Below, piece after piece: positions 17,107 to 26,756 of a stretch of 64,000 nt of DNA. Position numbers and translations under genes: made by a program. Each line of letters opens with the position of its first letter. The stretch's first letter is position 1. The notes below the pieces were generated by a model. The model was not told the origin of the DNA, made no database searches, and worked only from the letters and a program-made list of their open reading frames with translations. Source of the DNA: Pseudomonas hunanensis (GTDB lineage Bacteria; Pseudomonadota; Gammaproteobacteria; Pseudomonadales; Pseudomonadaceae); assembly GCF_013393325.1 (NCBI RefSeq), contig NZ_QJRC01000070.1, forward strand, positions 62,001 through 126,000, given 5' to 3'.

Positions 17107-17439
17107 CTACCCACCAAAAATCGACAGGTCCAAGGGCCGCAAAGCCCCCATCCAGATCGCATGATCCCGGTGGTCCGCCAGCTCATCCCCGGTCAGCGGG
17201 TGCATGAACACCACCAAACCCTTCCGATACAGCGCCAGCCATGGCAGCACCACGCCCACGAACTCCGGCTCGAACGCCAGCTGGCAACTCCAGTCCGGGT
17301 GCGGCCCCACCGGCTTCTGGTGCATGCGCCCCATCGTCACGGGGAACAGCCGCGCCGCCTCCTCGCACAGTTCCCGGGCCTGCTCCATGGTCGCTGCGTC
17401 GTAATAAACGTGGGCGTGGTAACCCTTGATCCTCTGCAC
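17107..17439 (-). CDS. DOPA 4,5-dioxygenase family protein
   Basis: A 110-residue protein of the small DOPA 4,5-dioxygenase-like family (GYHAHVYYD start, then GPHPDWSCQLAF and VFMHPLTGDELADHRDHAIWMG). The conserved histidines (HAH near residue 8, GPHPDW, MHP, DHRDH) are consistent with metal binding, though bacterial members are seldom characterised. The GTG at 17439 is preceded by AGGAG at good spacing; the much longer open frame upstream runs antisense to the next gene and is not used. It is divergent from the NmrA-like gene across a 52-bp gap. Confidence 0.86.
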   Translation of the reverse strand: MQRIKGYHAHVYYDAATMEQARELCEEAARLFPVTMGRMHQKPVGPHPDWSCQLAFEPEFVGVVLPWLALYRKGLVVFMHPLTGDELADHRDHAIWMGALRPLDLSIFGG

Positions 17440-17491
17440 GATAACTCCTGATTGCGGTCCAACCATCACCACCTGCAAAGGGAGTGATGCA

Positions 17492-18046
17492 GTGAAAAAC
17501 GCCGAAACCCCAGTGTACAAACTGGTCTTGTTCGGGCCTGAAAGCAGCCTGGGCAATGCCCTGATGGCCGAGCTGCTGTCGCGCCAGCACGAAGTCACCG
17601 CCGTGGTTGATGACCTCAACCGCCACACAGCGCGCCCGGGCCTGCACTTCAAGATAGGCGGGCTGCACGATGCCGACCAGGCTGAACAGGGCGCGGCAGG
17701 CGGCTCGGCAGTAATCGCCCTGCTATCGGCGCTGGCGCCAGGTGACTTGCCGGGGCAAGCACGCCTGAGCGAGGCACTGGTGGCGGGGCTTGAGCGTACG
17801 ACTATACGCCGGCTGTTGCTGGTGGGCGATTTCGCTGTGCTGGATGAGCCGGGCAAGTACAGCGAGGCAGAGCGGGAATGCGTGGACCATGTGGTTGATG
17901 GGTTGCAGCGCAGTGCGTTGCGCTGGACCCTGATCAATACGCCGCAGGCGTTGCCCGATGAGGGGTGGGCACGTGTGGCGGCGGGGATGGCGGATATGCT
18001 GGAACTGGACCTGCACCGGGGCGAGCATCTGAACTTCGTGGTCTAG
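17492..18046 (+). CDS. small NAD(P)-binding Rossmann protein, NmrA-like
   Basis: A 184-residue protein with an N-terminal nucleotide-binding strand-loop-helix (YKLVLFGPESSLGNALMAEL) and later VIALLSAL and RRLLLVGDFAVLDEPG segments, as in NmrA/NADH-flavin-reductase-like atypical short-chain dehydrogenases. It lacks an obvious catalytic Tyr-x3-Lys, so it may be a sensor or atypical reductase. The GTG at 17492 follows AAAGGGAG. The substrate is unknown. It is divergent from the DOPA-dioxygenase-like gene, suggesting shared control. Confidence 0.75.
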   Translation: MKNAETPVYKLVLFGPESSLGNALMAELLSRQHEVTAVVDDLNRHTARPGLHFKIGGLHDADQAEQGAAGGSAVIALLSALAPGDLPGQARLSEALVAGLERTTIRRLLLVGDFAVLDEPGKYSEAERECVDHVVDGLQRSALRWTLINTPQALPDEGWARVAAGMADMLELDLHRGEHLNFVV

Positions 18047-18059
18047 ATCTGAGCAGCCT

Positions 18060-18120
18060 GTGGGAGCGGCCTCGCCGGGGCGCCGTACCGGTCGGATGGG
18101 CCGCAAAGCGGCCCAAAATC
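18060..18120. repeat. REP-like element plus post-stop hairpin
   Basis: The segment starts with tgtgggagcggcctcgccgg (degenerate REP) and ends with a GGGCCGC-AAA-GCGGCCC hairpin at 18099-18115. On the minus strand, the stop TGA of the LysR gene is followed by GATTTT and this hairpin, as in other members of the hairpin family. Confidence 0.7.
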
Positions 18121-19020
18121 TCAAAGGCTGCGCTCATGCTCCAGCCAACCGACAAACCGCTCGATCAGCGCCCCACGCCGCTTGCGCGGTGGCAGAACCG
18201 CATAATATCCACGCTCCGAGCGCAAACTCCCCTCCAAAGGCCGGCAAAGCAACCCTTGCTCCACCAACTTATCCACCAAGTGCCCCCACCCAATCGCCAC
18301 GCCCTGGCCAGCAATCGCTGCCTGAATCAGCAACGTGTAGTTGTCGAAACGCAACTGCCCCGCCGCCGGCGGGCTGGCCACACCAAACCCGCGAAACACC
18401 CCCGCCCAGTCAAACCAGCGGCTGGCTTGCTCGCCCTTCAAATGCAGCAAGGGCAATCGTTGCAAAGCCACGGCTGACAAGGGTTTGCCATCCGTCAGCC
18501 GGGGGCTGCACACCGGGAAAACTTCCTCATCGAACAGCCAGCGGCTTTCGCCCTGGTGAAAGCGCCCATCACCGAAAAGCACCGCCACATCGATGTCCGG
18601 GCGCAGCATCCCCTGGCTGCGTTCACCGGTGACCAGGCTCACATCCACCTGTGGATAAGCCTCATGAAAGCGCTGCAGCCTTGGCATCAGCCAGAACGCC
18701 GCAAAAGCAAAGTCGGTGGCCACCTGCAGCACCTCGCGCTGGCCGCGACCGGTGGCTTGGGCAATGCCGTCATCCATCGCCTGCAGGCCCTGGTGCACCT
18801 GCTGGAACAACACCTGGCCGGCCTCGGTCAACTCGATGCCCCGGTAAATGCGATCGAACAGGCGCGTGCCCAGCTGTGCTTCCAGGCGCTTAACCTGCTG
18901 GCTCACGGCCGGCTGCGTGGTACCCAGCGCCAGCGCCGCAGCGGTAAAGCCCCGCAGGCGTGCTGCGGCTTCGAATACGCGCAAGGTATCCAGCGACAAC
19001 TCTGCGAGGTGGTCAAACAT
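18121..19020 (-). CDS. betR: LysR-type regulator of choline sulfate utilisation
   Basis: A 299-residue LysR protein with the helix-turn-helix at residues about 10-65 (TLRVFEAAARLRGFTAAALA, TTQPAVSQQVKRLEAQLG) and a GcvA-like effector domain (FWLMPRLQRFHEAYPQVDV, AAIAGQGVAIGWGHLVD). It is divergent from betC across a 108-bp gap and is therefore assigned as the regulator of the choline-sulfatase operon; the effector is presumably choline sulfate or choline. An exact DnaA box at 19067-19075 lies in the shared promoter region. The ATG at 19020 was taken as start. Confidence 0.85.
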   Translation of the reverse strand: MFDHLAELSLDTLRVFEAAARLRGFTAAALALGTTQPAVSQQVKRLEAQLGTRLFDRIYRGIELTEAGQVLFQQVHQGLQAMDDGIAQATGRGQREVLQVATDFAFAAFWLMPRLQRFHEAYPQVDVSLVTGERSQGMLRPDIDVAVLFGDGRFHQGESRWLFDEEVFPVCSPRLTDGKPLSAVALQRLPLLHLKGEQASRWFDWAGVFRGFGVASPPAAGQLRFDNYTLLIQAAIAGQGVAIGWGHLVDKLVEQGLLCRPLEGSLRSERGYYAVLPPRKRRGALIERFVGWLEHERSL

Positions 19021-19128
19021 AAGCTCAGCTAATCCCAGTCATTGCCCACCATGGGCTTTACCCATGTTATCCACAGTCTCATCTTGGTAGGCAAGCAGAT
19101 CGCATAACTCCAAACGATGGAAGCCACC

Positions 19129-20646
19129 ATGACGCGCCCGAATATCCTGTTCATCATGGCCGACCAGATGGCCGCACCCTTGCTGCCAATCTACGCCCCT
19201 TCGCCCATCCAGATGCCGCACCTGAGCCGCCTGGCCGAGCAGGCGGTGGTGTTCGAGTCGGCCTACTGCAACAGCCCGCTGTGCGCACCGTCCCGCTTTA
19301 CCCTGGTCAGCGGCCAACTGCCTAGCCGCATCGGAGCCTACGACAATGCCGCCGATTTCCCTGCCGATGTGCCGACCTATGCCCACTACCTGCGCCGCCT
19401 GGGTTACCGCACCGCACTGTCAGGCAAGATGCACTTCTGCGGCCCGGACCAACTGCATGGCTACGAAGAGCGCCTGACCAGCGATATTTACCCAGCCGAC
19501 TATGGCTGGGCAGTGAACTGGGATGAGCCGGATGTTCGCCCGAGCTGGTACCACAACATGTCCTCGGTGCTGCAGGCCGGTCCGTGCGTGCGCACCAACC
19601 AGCTGGATTTCGACGAAGAAGTGGTGTTCAAGGCACGCCAGTACCTGTACGACCACGTGCGTGATAACGATGGCCGACCGTTCTGCCTGACCGTTTCCAT
19701 GACCCACCCGCACGACCCCTACACCATCCCCAAGCGTTACTGGGACCGCTACGAGGGTGTGGATATCCCCATGCCCCGTGCCGAGTTCGGCCAGGCAGAA
19801 CTCGACCCGCATTCGCAGCGCCTGCTGAAGGTCTATGACCTGTGGAACAAGCCGCTGCCTATGGAAAAGATCCGCGACGCCCGCCGCGCCTACTTCGGCG
19901 CTTGCAGCTACATCGACGACAACATCGGCCAGCTGCTGCAAACCCTGGAGGAGTGCAACCTCGCCGACGACACCCTGATCGTGTTCTCCGGCGACCACGG
20001 CGACATGCTTGGCGAGCGTGGCCTCTGGTACAAGATGCACTGGTTCGAGATGTCGGCGCGGGTTCCGCTGCTTGTCCATGCGCCCAAGCGCTTTGCAGCA
20101 GGCCGGGTCAGCGCCTCGGTATCGACCTGCGACCTGCTGCCAACCCTGGTCGAACTGGCCGGCGGGGCTGTGGATAAAAGCCTGCACCTGGACGGCCGCT
20201 CGCTTGTCGGCCATCTGCAAGGGCAGGGCGGTCACGATGAAGTGATCGGCGAATACATGGCCGAAGGCACCGTCGGCCCGCTGATGATGATCCGCCGCGG
20301 GCCGTACAAGTTCGTGTACAGCGAGGATGACCCCAGCCTACTCTATGACCTGAGCCGCGACCCGCACGAGCGGGAGAACCTCACCGGCAGCCCGGAGCAT
20401 CAGGCGCTGCTGCAGGCATTTGTCGATGAAGCACAACAGCGCTGGGATATCCCCAGCCTGCGCCAGCAGGTACTGGCCAGCCAGCGGCGCCGCCGCCTGG
20501 TGGCCGAGGCGCTGGCCATCGGCACGCTGAAAAGCTGGGACCACCAACCGCTGGTGGACGCCAGCCAACAGTACATGCGCAACCACATCGATCTCGACGA
20601 CCTCGAGCGCAAGGCACGTTATCCACAGCCCGCCCCCCTGGATTGA
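19129..20646 (+). CDS. betC: choline-sulfatase
   Basis: Hydrolyses choline-O-sulfate to choline and sulfate, feeding glycine betaine synthesis and providing sulfur. The 505-residue sulfatase carries the modification motif C52-A-P-S-R (LCAPSR), whose cysteine becomes formylglycine, early metal ligands (IMADQM), and the later FSGDHGDMLGERG metal-site motif. The C-terminal region matches choline-sulfatase enzymes rather than arylsulfatases. ATG at 19129 follows GGAAG; an in-frame ATG at 19117 lacks a site. choX follows after 14 bp, so the two form an operon. Confidence 0.95.
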   Translation: MTRPNILFIMADQMAAPLLPIYAPSPIQMPHLSRLAEQAVVFESAYCNSPLCAPSRFTLVSGQLPSRIGAYDNAADFPADVPTYAHYLRRLGYRTALSGKMHFCGPDQLHGYEERLTSDIYPADYGWAVNWDEPDVRPSWYHNMSSVLQAGPCVRTNQLDFDEEVVFKARQYLYDHVRDNDGRPFCLTVSMTHPHDPYTIPKRYWDRYEGVDIPMPRAEFGQAELDPHSQRLLKVYDLWNKPLPMEKIRDARRAYFGACSYIDDNIGQLLQTLEECNLADDTLIVFSGDHGDMLGERGLWYKMHWFEMSARVPLLVHAPKRFAAGRVSASVSTCDLLPTLVELAGGAVDKSLHLDGRSLVGHLQGQGGHDEVIGEYMAEGTVGPLMMIRRGPYKFVYSEDDPSLLYDLSRDPHERENLTGSPEHQALLQAFVDEAQQRWDIPSLRQQVLASQRRRRLVAEALAIGTLKSWDHQPLVDASQQYMRNHIDLDDLERKARYPQPAPLD

Positions 20647-20660
20647 GAAGAGAGGCCGCC

Positions 20661-21584
20661 ATGCACAAGTTCTCCGCCGCCGTGTTCGCCCTGGCCATAA
20701 GCACCGCCACGGCCCACGCCGCCGACAGCGACGCGCAATGCAGTACCGTGAAAATGGCCGACCCCGGCTGGAGCGATATTGCCTCGACCAACGCCGTCGC
20801 CCGCCTGTTACTGGAAAGCCTGGGCTACCAGGTGAAAATCGACAGCCTGGCCGTGCCAATCATCTATGGCGGCCTGAAGGACGGCCGCGTCGATGCCTTC
20901 CTCGGCAACTGGATGCCGGCGCAGCAAGGCTTCCATGACAAGTTCATCGCCAACGGCGATGTGCAGCAGCTGTCGCGTAACCTGGAGGGAACCGAATTCA
21001 CTCTGGCAGTGCCCGACTATGTGTGGAATGCCGGGGTGAAGGACTTTGCCGACCTGCAGAAGCACGCCGACCAGTTCGACAAGAAATTGTACGGCATCGG
21101 CTCCGGCGCCCCGGCCAACCTGTCGTTGAAGGAAATCATCGACAAGAATGAGTTCAACCTTGGCCAGTGGAAGCTGGTGGAGTCCAGCGAGCAGGCGATG
21201 CTGGCCCAGGTCGACCGGGCGGTGAAGAAGCAGCAGTTCATCACCTTCCTTGGCTGGACCCCGCACCCGATGAACGTGAAGTTGAAAATGCACTACCTGA
21301 CCGGCGGGGAAAAGTGGTTCGGCAGCAAGGGCGAGGTGTACACGCTGACCCGAAAGGGTTATCCACAAGCCTGCCCGAATGCAGCGAAGCTGTTGGGTAA
21401 CCTTAAGTTCACACTGGACATGGAAAACTCCATCATGGCCGAGGTTGTGGATAAGAAGATCAGCTTCGATGACGCGGCCAAGGCTTGGGTGAAGACGTAT
21501 CCCGAGGTGCTGGACGGGTGGTTGGCTGGAGTGACTACCAAGGCCGATGGCAATGCCCTGGAGGCCGTCAAAGCCAAACTGTAG
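20661..21584 (+). CDS. choX: choline ABC transporter substrate-binding protein
   Basis: A 307-residue periplasmic binding protein of the OpuAC/ChoX type. A signal peptide covers residues 1-20 (ending AHA). The mature part contains the typical VKMADPGWSDIASTNAVA start and aromatic-rich segments (FLGNWMP, FLGWTPHPMN) that form the quaternary-ammonium cage. The start at 20661 follows GAGAGG. Permease and ATPase genes are not adjacent, so it probably uses components encoded elsewhere. Genes of this type beside betC are usual and supply choline captured from the medium. Confidence 0.92.
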   Translation: MHKFSAAVFALAISTATAHAADSDAQCSTVKMADPGWSDIASTNAVARLLLESLGYQVKIDSLAVPIIYGGLKDGRVDAFLGNWMPAQQGFHDKFIANGDVQQLSRNLEGTEFTLAVPDYVWNAGVKDFADLQKHADQFDKKLYGIGSGAPANLSLKEIIDKNEFNLGQWKLVESSEQAMLAQVDRAVKKQQFITFLGWTPHPMNVKLKMHYLTGGEKWFGSKGEVYTLTRKGYPQACPNAAKLLGNLKFTLDMENSIMAEVVDKKISFDDAAKAWVKTYPEVLDGWLAGVTTKADGNALEAVKAKL

Positions 21585-21600
21585 TCTTAGATACGACGCG

Positions 21601-21681
21601 CCCCTGTGGGAGCGGGTTCACCCGCGAATGCTGCAGTGAATGTACCGACGCATTCGCGGGTAAACCCGCTCCCACAGAGGG
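21601..21681. repeat. pair of inverted REP elements
   Basis: Copy one is 21601-21631 (cctgtgggagcgggttcacc then cgcgaatgc); copy two is 21650-21681 (gcattcgcgggtaaacccgc then tcccacaga), its reverse complement after an 18-bp spacer. The pair sits between choX and the SulP gene, so transcripts reading from choX into SulP would cross a strong stem-loop. Confidence 0.87.
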
Positions 21682-21711
21682 ACAGTGGACCTTTGGAAAT
21701 GTGAATATCTC

Positions 21712-23277
21712 ATGCATCGCATCATCCACCTGCTGCCCTTCCTCTCCTGGCTACCCCGCCAATCGGGCCACAGCCTGCGCCAGGACCTGCTGGTCGGCCT
21801 GAGCGGTGCCATCCTCGCCCTGCCACAATCCATCGCCTATGCCCTGATCGCCGGCCTGCCCGCCGAATACGGCTTGTACGCTGCCATCGTGCCGGTGCTG
21901 ATCGCCTGCCTGTGGGGCTCGTCCTGGCACCTGATCTGCGGCCCGACCGCCGCCATTTCCATCGTGCTCTACGCCAGTATCAGCCCGTTGGCCGTGGCCG
22001 GCAGCGCCGATTACATCACCCTGGTGCTGCTGCTGACCTTCCTCGGCGGCATCTTCCAGCTGCTGCTCGGGCTTTTGCGCTTTGGCGCGCTGGTCAATTT
22101 CGTTTCCCATTCCGTGGTACTCGGTTTCACCCTGGGCGCCGCTATCGTCATTGCCCTGGGCCAACTGCCCAACCTGCTGGGCATGGACCTGCCCAGCCAG
22201 GCCACGGCCCTGAAGACCATGCAGGACCTGGCCAGCCATGCCGGCGAGGTCGACCTGCCTTCCCTGGTTCTGGGTTTGGCCACCGTCATGATCGGCGTGG
22301 CCTTCAAGCTCTGGCGCCCGCGCTGGCCGAGCCTGTTGATTAGCCTGATGCTGGTGAGCCTGCTGGCCTGGTTGCTGCCTGGCTACTTTGGCCATGTGCC
22401 AAGGGTGACGGCGTTCACCGGGCAACTCCCACCCTTCAGCCCGCTGCCTTTGCTGGATGTGGAACTGATGCTGCGTCTGCTGCCCAGCGCCGTAGCGGTG
22501 GGCATGCTGGGGCTGGTCACCAGCCTGTCGATTGCCCGCTCGTTGTCGGCACGTTCGGAACAACTGATCGACCCTGATCAGGAAATACGCGCACAGGGCC
22601 TGTCGAACATCGCCGGTGCATTCTTCTCCGGCTACCTGTCCGCCGGTTCCTTCACCCGCTCCGGCCTGAGCTACGAGGCGGGTGCCCGCTCGCCCATGGC
22701 CGGGGTGTTCTCGGCGCTGTGGGTGGCGTTGTTTGCCGTTACCGGCGCCGGCCTGATCGCGCACCTGCCGATACCGGCCATGGCCGGCAGCATTCTGCTG
22801 ATCTGTTGGGGGTTGGTGGACCATCGAGGGATTCGCGCGCTGTTCAGGGTCAGCCGCTCGGAGTTTCTGGTGATGGCGCTGACGGCGGCGGCGACGTTGT
22901 TGCTGGAGCTGCAGACAGCGATCTATGCCGGGGTGCTGGCGTCGCTGTTCTTCTATTTGAAGCGCACTTCACGGCCACGGGTGCAGCAAAGCCGTGAAGG
23001 GGACGCGGATGTGTTGCGGGTGGGCGGGTCGATTTTCTTTGGTGCCGCGCATTACCTGCAGGTGCGCTTGCAGCGCTGCCAAGGGCCGCATGTGGTGATC
23101 GATGCGCGGCAGGTGAATTTCATCGATTACTCGGGTGTGGATATGTTGCACCGCGAGGCGCGGCGCTTGCGGCGGTTGGGCGGGAGTTTGACCCTGCACC
23201 GGGCCAGGCCGCAGGTGATCGAGGAATTGCAGAAGCTCGAAGGGGTGGCGTTGTGCCCGATCCGGTTTGAAGAGTGA
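21712..23277 (+). CDS. SulP family permease with STAS domain
   Basis: A 521-residue SulP/SLC26 transporter: the family signature GLSGAILALPQSIAYALIAG lies near residue 30, about 10-12 hydrophobic helices run to residue 420, and a C-terminal STAS domain occupies about 435-521 (VVIDARQVNFIDYSGVDMLH). ATG at 21712 was chosen; a GTG at 21685 falls inside the REP element and lacks a site. Following betC and choX, it may export or import the sulfate released from choline sulfate, or import choline sulfate itself. Only 128 bp, filled by the REP pair, separates it from choX. The substrate is inference. Confidence 0.87.
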   Translation: MHRIIHLLPFLSWLPRQSGHSLRQDLLVGLSGAILALPQSIAYALIAGLPAEYGLYAAIVPVLIACLWGSSWHLICGPTAAISIVLYASISPLAVAGSADYITLVLLLTFLGGIFQLLLGLLRFGALVNFVSHSVVLGFTLGAAIVIALGQLPNLLGMDLPSQATALKTMQDLASHAGEVDLPSLVLGLATVMIGVAFKLWRPRWPSLLISLMLVSLLAWLLPGYFGHVPRVTAFTGQLPPFSPLPLLDVELMLRLLPSAVAVGMLGLVTSLSIARSLSARSEQLIDPDQEIRAQGLSNIAGAFFSGYLSAGSFTRSGLSYEAGARSPMAGVFSALWVALFAVTGAGLIAHLPIPAMAGSILLICWGLVDHRGIRALFRVSRSEFLVMALTAAATLLLELQTAIYAGVLASLFFYLKRTSRPRVQQSREGDADVLRVGGSIFFGAAHYLQVRLQRCQGPHVVIDARQVNFIDYSGVDMLHREARRLRRLGGSLTLHRARPQVIEELQKLEGVALCPIRFEE

Positions 23278-23293
23278 GGTTGGGTCGAGATCC

Positions 23294-23413
23294 TGGGGCT
23301 GCCTTGCAGCCCATCGCGACACAAGGCCGCTCCTACAGGGATCTCGATTTGCCGCCAGACCGCGATCCCCTGTAGGAGCGGCCTTGTGTCGCGATGGGCC
23401 GCAAAGCGGCCCC
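23294..23413. repeat. long inverted repeat of the ggccgctcctacagg type with hairpin ends
   Basis: The left arm (23294-23343) starts with the hairpin ggggctgccttgcagccc and continues atcgcgacacaaggccgctc ctacagg. The right arm (23364-23413) is nearly its reverse complement and ends in the hairpin gggccgcaaagcggccc. It lies between the convergent SulP and aroE genes. The 34071-34172 element is a second copy of the same composite. Confidence 0.87.
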
Positions 23414-23420
23414 GACAATC

Positions 23421-24245
23421 TCAGCCCCGAGCGAGCTGCCGTCGCAGCTCCGCCAACACCGGCGCGGTATCAGGCCGAACCCCACGCCAGATAAAGAAGG
23501 CTTCAGCCGCCTGCTCAGCCAGCATCCCTAACCCATCCAGCACCTTTGCAGCGCCCAAGTCAGCGGCCCATTGGCAAAACGGCGTAGGCTCCTTGCCATA
23601 CATCATGTCGTAGCAAACCGTACGCCCCGCCTCGACCAGGCTGTCGGCAATCGGCGGCATTTCCCCGGCCAGGCTCGCCGAGGTGGCGTTGATGATCACA
23701 TCCACCGGCTCCTGCAACCAGGCGAACCCGCTCGCCACCACCGGGCCCAGCTCATCGAACTCACGCGCCAGCTGCTCGGCCTTTTCCACCGTCCGGTTTG
23801 CAATTACCAACGATTGCGGCTTGTGCGCCAATATGGGCTCCAGCACGCCACGCACGGCGCCACCGGCCCCCAGGATGAGAATGCGCTTACCGGCAAGCTC
23901 GACCCCGGCATTCACCGTCAAGTCGCGCACCAGGCCAGCGCCATCGGTGTTGTCGCCCTGCAGGGTGCCATCAGCCAGCTTGCTCAGCGTGTTCACTGCA
24001 CCAGCGCGCAGGGCACGCGGGGTCAGGCTGTCGCACAAGCGGTAGGCTTCTTCCTTGAACGGCACGGTGACGTTACCGCCGCTGCCTTGCTTGAAGAAGC
24101 CGCGCGCGCAATCACTGAACTCGTCCAGCGGCGCCAGCAGGGTGGCGTATTCCAGGTCCTGCCCGGTCTGCTCGGCAAACAGGCGGTGGATCAGCGGCGA
24201 CTTGCTGTGGCCGATGGGGTTACCAAAAACGACGTACTGGTCCAT
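23421..24245 (-). CDS. aroE: shikimate dehydrogenase
   Basis: Reduces 3-dehydroshikimate with NADPH in aromatic amino acid synthesis. The 274-residue protein has [10 protein letters not shown] (substrate serines), catalytic Lys64 ([10 protein letters not shown]) and Asp101 (GDNTDGAG), and the nucleotide loop GAGGAVRG. The ATG at 24245 follows AAGGAG; an upstream ATG at 24266 has no site. It is downstream of hemF with a 25-bp gap, an arrangement I remember from other Pseudomonas. An exact DnaA box (24259-24267) lies in that gap. Confidence 0.97.
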   Translation of the reverse strand: MDQYVVFGNPIGHSKSPLIHRLFAEQTGQDLEYATLLAPLDEFSDCARGFFKQGSGGNVTVPFKEEAYRLCDSLTPRALRAGAVNTLSKLADGTLQGDNTDGAGLVRDLTVNAGVELAGKRILILGAGGAVRGVLEPILAHKPQSLVIANRTVEKAEQLAREFDELGPVVASGFAWLQEPVDVIINATSASLAGEMPPIADSLVEAGRTVCYDMMYGKEPTPFCQWAADLGAAKVLDGLGMLAEQAAEAFFIWRGVRPDTAPVLAELRRQLARG

Positions 24246-24270
24246 GACGGCTCCTTGTTTATCCACAGGC

Positions 24271-25260
<990 letters not shown>

Positions 25261-25316
25261 TCAAGCAAAGGCGTCCGATAGAAGGCCTTTCCCGATCCCG
25301 ACGACAGGAGTGCGAG

Positions 25317-26294
25317 ATGGCCAAGCGTATCCAGTTCAGCCAGCATGGCGGCCCGGAAGTGCTGCAGTTTGTGGAATTCGAACCCGCCCCGCCCGCGCCG
25401 CAGCAGGTGCGTGTGCGCAACCATGCCATCGGCCTGAACTTCATCGACACGTATTTTCGCAGCGGGCTGTATGCGCCGCCGTCCCTGCCTGCTGGCCTGG
25501 GCACAGAAGCGGCCGGTGTGGTCGAGGCCGTAGGCGAGGGCGTGACCCGGCTGAAAGTGGGTGACCGCGTGGCCCATGCCGGCGGGCCGCTGGGTGCGTA
25601 CAGCGAGGTGCATACGCTGCCGGAGGCCAACCTGGTCAAGCTGCCCGACAACATCAGCTTCGAGCAGGCGGCAGCGGTGATGCTCAAGGGTTTGACCGTG
25701 CAATACCTGCTGAAGCAGACCTATGAAGTCAAACCGGGCGACGTGATCCTGTTCCACGCGGCAGCGGGTGGCGTGGGTTCGTTGGCGTGCCAGTGGGCCA
25801 AGGCCCTGGGCGCCAAGCTGATCGGTACCGTGAGTTCTGCCGAGAAGGCCGAACGGGCCAAGGCGCTGGGGGCATGGGAAACCATCGACTACAGCCATGA
25901 AGATGTGGCCAAGCGAGTACTGGAGCTGACCGACGGCAAGAAATGCCCGGTGGTGTATGACGGGGTGGGCGCCGATACCTGGCTGACCTCGCTGGACTGC
26001 CTGCAACCACGTGGGCTGATGGTGAGCTTCGGCAATGCCTCGGGCGCGGTGAGCGGGGTGAACCTGGGGATTCTGGCGCAGAAGGGCTCGCTGTATGTGA
26101 CCCGGCCGACCTTGGCCACCTATGCCAACAATGCCGAGAACACCCAGGCCATGGCCGATGACCTGTTTGCAATGATTGGCAGTGGCAAGCTGGTTGTGGA
26201 TATCCAGCAGCGGTATCCGCTGAGCGAGGCGGCCAAGGCACAGGCAGAGCTGTCGGCGCGCAGGACTGTGGGGTCGACTGTACTGATCCCCTGA
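25317..26294 (+). CDS. qor: NADPH:quinone oxidoreductase
   Basis: A 325-residue zinc-independent medium-chain dehydrogenase/reductase of the quinone oxidoreductase (zeta-crystallin-like) group, with the NADPH-binding AAAGGVGSLACQWAKALGA loop around residue 150 and LPAGLGTEAAGVV near residue 60. It reduces quinones by one-electron transfer. ATG at 25317 follows ACAGGAG. It is divergent from hemF across a 134-bp gap, as I remember from other Pseudomonas genomes. No zinc-ligand cysteine cluster is visible, as expected for this group. Confidence 0.94.
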   Translation: MAKRIQFSQHGGPEVLQFVEFEPAPPAPQQVRVRNHAIGLNFIDTYFRSGLYAPPSLPAGLGTEAAGVVEAVGEGVTRLKVGDRVAHAGGPLGAYSEVHTLPEANLVKLPDNISFEQAAAVMLKGLTVQYLLKQTYEVKPGDVILFHAAAGGVGSLACQWAKALGAKLIGTVSSAEKAERAKALGAWETIDYSHEDVAKRVLELTDGKKCPVVYDGVGADTWLTSLDCLQPRGLMVSFGNASGAVSGVNLGILAQKGSLYVTRPTLATYANNAENTQAMADDLFAMIGSGKLVVDIQQRYPLSEAAKAQAELSARRTVGSTVLIP

Positions 26295-26306
26295 ACCCGA
26301 CACATT

Positions 26307-26399
26307 CCCTGTGGGAGCGGGCATGCCCGCGAAGATGCCACCGCAGTGCATGGCACCGGCTTTGCCGGTGTTCGCGGGCATGCCCGCTCCCACAGGTAC
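26307..26399. repeat. pair of inverted REP elements, gcatgc core variant
   Basis: Copies at 26307-26339 (cctgtgggagcgggcatgcc then cgcgaagatgcc) and 26366-26399 (ttcgcgggcatgcccgctcc then cacaggta) are reverse complements. Both have the same atgc core variation instead of tttac or taaac, so within a pair the sequence has been kept matched. They separate the convergent qor and DUF6124 genes. Confidence 0.85.
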
Positions 26400-26421
26400 T
26401 GTGTCGGCTTCGATAGCTGCG

Positions 26422-26739
26422 CTATGCCTTTAAGGGTCGGTTTGCCGGTGGTGGGGTCGACTCGATGCCATCGAGTATCGCCTCAATCACACCCTCCGCC
26501 ATTTCAATCGCATGCAGGTTCGACCAAAACATGCCACGGCCTTCTTCACGCATGTAGTCCAGGGCTTTGTACCCGGTTTCGTAGGCGCTGCGCAGGTATA
26601 GGGCTACGTGGACCAGAGCGTCCTCGGCGGAAATGTTCGGGTTGACGGTGAAGAGCGGGTCATGGCCGGCGTCGCAGCGGCCGAAGGAGCGGGTGGAGGT
26701 GCAGGGTAGGGGTGGATCTGGAACAATTTTCTTCATCAT
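26422..26739 (-). CDS. DUF6124 (formerly DUF3077) family protein
   Basis: A 105-residue protein of a small family I associate with Pseudomonas. It begins MMKKIVPDPPLPCTS, then a low-complexity linker, then an acidic helical region (ISAEDALVHVALYLRSAYET, FWSNLHAIEMAEGVIEAILD) resembling the DUF3077 domain. No signal or membrane segment is present. Possible starts are 26754, 26739 and 26736; GCGAG before 26739 and family N-termini favour the tandem ATGs at 26739/26736. A long structured element lies directly upstream and could control its translation or transcription. The function is unknown. Confidence 0.8.
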   Translation of the reverse strand: MMKKIVPDPPLPCTSTRSFGRCDAGHDPLFTVNPNISAEDALVHVALYLRSAYETGYKALDYMREEGRGMFWSNLHAIEMAEGVIEAILDGIESTPPPANRPLKA

Positions 26740-26756
26740 TAGATCTCGCTTCATGG

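Noticed and set aside
17107..17937. A 276-codon version of the DOPA-dioxygenase-like gene
   Set aside because: The extra N-terminal part is antisense to the gene at 17492 and the internal GTG at 17439 has an ideal ribosome site and the family start.
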